From Candidatus Poribacteria bacterium (GTDB lineage Bacteria > Poribacteria > WGA-4E > WGA-3G), in contig JAJEIP010000096.1 in NCBI GenBank assembly GCA_022827885.1, forward strand, positions 1 through 62,648: a stretch of 62,648 nt of DNA, written 5' to 3'. The stretch's first letter is position 1; each line of letters opens with the position of its first letter. The position numbers were made by a program, and so were the translations under genes. Positions 60,880 to 62,648 of the stretch are shown one piece after another. The notes under the pieces were generated by a model. The model worked only from the letters and a program-made list of their open reading frames with translations, was not told the origin of the DNA and searched no databases.

Positions 60880-61998
60880 GTGAAACGTAAATTCCAGAAG
60901 TTCTCAATCCTTGCGGTTCTGGTTGTCTTTTTATTCAGTTTTGCACCCGATATCGTAGAGAGCCGCCGCGGCGGTGGTTTTAGAGGGGGGCGGAGTTTCA
61001 GTCGCAGCCGAAGTTATAGCCGCAGCACGACTCGGCGGAGTACCACTCCCAGGCGGACCTATAGTAGCACGCGCAGCCGGAGTAGCACGAGTCGTTCTTA
61101 CACAACCCCACGGACTTCGACGCGGACGACCCGTAGCACGGGCAGCACCTATAGCAGAAGTAGCGCGTCAAGAAGCACCGGCACACGTGCCAGCACGGTC
61201 GCACGCCAGCGGCAGACGGCAACGAGCCGCGCAAAAGCCACGACTGCAACCAATCGAAGCACGACTGCGACCCGGAGCGCAACGCGCAACCAGCAACGGC
61301 AGGTGACAGCGCAAAATCGGAAACAGGTTCGACAACTCAAGGCGGAAAACCGGACGCTGAAACGCCAAAACAGAAGAGCGAATCGCGAGACGGCACGCGC
61401 ACGTCGAGACGCACGCCAAACGATTAACGTCAATAATTTCGGAGGTTACTACCCGATGATGGGGTATTCAATGTACCCGTTGGCGGCATCTATGGCGTTT
61501 AACAACCTCATGTTCGGTATCTATTTCCATGATTATTATAACCATTCGATTCGCCATAGTTACCTGTGGCACTATCACCATCGAGACTATGACCGCTCGC
61601 ATTGGAGTGCAGAAAAACAGGCGGAGTATGAGTACTACAAAGACTATTACGAGAGTCAAGGCGTTGAACCGAACGCGAATTACGTAGATCCCGGCACAAA
61701 CCGAGATGAGGATTATGTCGCAAGTTACGTCGAGGAAAATCCTGATGCGTTTTATGGGGAGGGGGCCGAGGCTTTCACAGTTGATGAACTTCCCGATGAA
61801 GCGGCATTGAAGTCGGAACTTATTGCCGCTGCCGAGACGACACCTACGGTAACAAACACAACGCGCGCCCCGCCTGCTACACGCACTGTTGTTGTTGAGA
61901 AGAAGACATCGGGGGCAACTTGGTTCCTGCTTATCTTCGGAAGTGTCCTCGTTGTTGGTGTGATTGTGGTTGTGATGTATAACAAGGGTTATTTTTAG
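60880..61998 (+). CDS. Exported Arg/Ser/Thr-rich protein with C-terminal membrane anchor
   Basis: 372 residues from GTG 60880 (AAGGAGG nine bases upstream). Signal peptide ILAVLVVFLFSFAPDIVES, then ~130 residues of low-complexity SRS/RST/TTR repeats, a basic Gln/Arg helix (about 130-175), a Tyr/His-rich block (YHHRDYDRSHW), an acidic part and a C-terminal membrane segment WFLLIFGSVLVVGVIVVVMY. Cationic surface or periplasmic protein of unknown role. The next gene starts 8 bases later, so they form a pair. Confidence 0.8.
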   Translation: MKRKFQKFSILAVLVVFLFSFAPDIVESRRGGGFRGGRSFSRSRSYSRSTTRRSTTPRRTYSSTRSRSSTSRSYTTPRTSTRTTRSTGSTYSRSSASRSTGTRASTVARQRQTATSRAKATTATNRSTTATRSATRNQQRQVTAQNRKQVRQLKAENRTLKRQNRRANRETARARRDARQTINVNNFGGYYPMMGYSMYPLAASMAFNNLMFGIYFHDYYNHSIRHSYLWHYHHRDYDRSHWSAEKQAEYEYYKDYYESQGVEPNANYVDPGTNRDEDYVASYVEENPDAFYGEGAEAFTVDELPDEAALKSELIAAAETTPTVTNTTRAPPATRTVVVEKKTSGATWFLLIFGSVLVVGVIVVVMYNKGYF

Positions 61999-62006
61999 GT
62001 GGGAAT

Positions 62007-62630
62007 ATGGCACTGTTTGGCAGAAAAGACGGCAAATCCCTGTTTGGTAGACGCAAAGACGCTGAACCGAAGAAACCGGAACGGCATGAGTTGGTCGATA
62101 TTCCGCTCGATAGCATGATTGAACTCTCCGACATCCTCACGTATGAGGAGACCGGAGATACTTCGCACGCTTTTAAACTCGTCATACGGAAGAAGTATGA
62201 AGGGCACAGCCTCCGCCGCTATATGTATCACGTCCGGGACGCGGAGGAGGAAGTCGTTATCGGGGTCGATCATATCGCTGGAACGAAGGACGATTACGAG
62301 ATCTCCCGATGGATTGTTGACGATGAATGTGAACTCGGTGATCCGTTGCCGGATACCATGACCCTCTATTTTCCGGACCCGGAGGATGAGAATGCGGATA
62401 TTGCTGTTGAATATAACCGACAGGACGTTGTTCCCGCAACACTCACCCTTACCAATGCCGAAGGGGAAGATAAGTTCGATGTTGAACTTCACGAATATGC
62501 CAGTGATAACGATGAGTATATGTCTATTGAGTGCTGCGGCGACTGGTTGACGTTCTACGTCGGCGTTCTCATCACACGAGCGGATATAGAAATCTATCCA
62601 GCGATGGAAGCATCCTCTAAACGCAAGTAA
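62007..62630 (+). CDS. Hypothetical cytoplasmic protein paired with the membrane-anchored protein
   Basis: 207 residues, ATG 62007 with AGGTGGGA upstream. Basic start (ALFGRKDGKSLFGRRKDAEP), then mixed alpha/beta sequence with many Asp/Glu; no signal peptide or membrane segment. Stretches such as MTLYFPDPEDENADIAVEYN and GDWLTFYVGVLITRADIEIY suggest a beta-rich domain. No family recognised. Operon partner of the preceding gene. Confidence 0.75.
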   Translation: MALFGRKDGKSLFGRRKDAEPKKPERHELVDIPLDSMIELSDILTYEETGDTSHAFKLVIRKKYEGHSLRRYMYHVRDAEEEVVIGVDHIAGTKDDYEISRWIVDDECELGDPLPDTMTLYFPDPEDENADIAVEYNRQDVVPATLTLTNAEGEDKFDVELHEYASDNDEYMSIECCGDWLTFYVGVLITRADIEIYPAMEASSKRK

Positions 62631-62648
62631 ATTTTATCCCTGATATAT

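Noticed and set aside
61149-61433. Long minus-strand Cys/Arg-rich frames opposite the Arg/Ser-rich gene
   Set aside because: They are mirror frames of a low-complexity coding region and lack ribosome-binding sites and family features.

Overview
The window looks like a chromosome segment of a deep-branching, uncultivated Gram-negative bacterium. Best guess: candidate phylum Poribacteria or a close relative. Grounds: Gfo/Idh/MocA dehydrogenases, a PhyH-type dioxygenase, a TIM-barrel sugar isomerase, a large DUF6785-like membrane protein, an Rpn-type nuclease, an AAA/PD-(D/E)XK protein and many short palindromic intergenic repeats, together with outer-membrane and lipoprotein genes. The taxonomic call is inference.

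Layout. 1-3.2 kb: end of an RND efflux pump, then a two-gene ATPase/TOPRIM-like unit resembling a split OLD nuclease. 3.2-15 kb: accessory metabolism on both strands (Gfo/Idh/MocA, GH88, heptose-type adenylyltransferase, a degenerate EF-Tu paralogue, hisA, sugar ABC permease and binding protein, FmdB-type protein, CDF metal exporter, ferritin-like protein, VOC protein). Between the ABC permease and binding-protein genes sits a ~400-bp gene-less mobile element. It has its own strong promoter and a highly structured RNA of ~330 nt ending in an IS200/IS605-type hairpin (HEARO/omega-RNA-like). It appears to have cut off the 3' end of the binding-protein gene.

15-25 kb: a decayed island beginning at a 3' remnant of a tRNA-Ser gene, with a 5'-truncated N6-adenine methylase, a TPR protein, an AAA-ATPase/PD-(D/E)XK protein, an SDR, a five-Fn3-domain secreted protein and an Rpn-type nuclease. 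24.7-35.4 kb: coaE, a modA-modB-small acidic protein-modC molybdate operon, a PhyH dioxygenase, a TIM-barrel isomerase, a b/triheme-c cytochrome followed 2 nt later by a DUF6785-like membrane protein, a Tyr-rich lipoprotein and a PorV/FadL-like outer-membrane protein.

35.5-55.4 kb, all minus strand: one merged str-S10-spc-alpha cluster (rpsL-rpsG-fusA-tuf-rpsJ ... rpoA-rplQ), read from a perfect consensus promoter at 55.4 kb whose leader contains an intrinsic terminator just before rpsL. rpmD, adk, map and infA are absent from their usual places, and many gene gaps hold palindromic repeats. 55.4-60.6 kb, minus strand: a seven-gene run SMP-30 protein-dut-thyA-hypothetical-folA-ThuA-nagA, whose core (dut, thyA, folA) makes dTMP and recycles dihydrofolate. 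The window ends with a tRNA-Arg(CCG), a membrane-anchored Arg/Ser/Thr-rich protein and a hypothetical protein.

Starts were chosen by Shine-Dalgarno position and family N-termini. No database search was possible, so all names rest on motif recognition.
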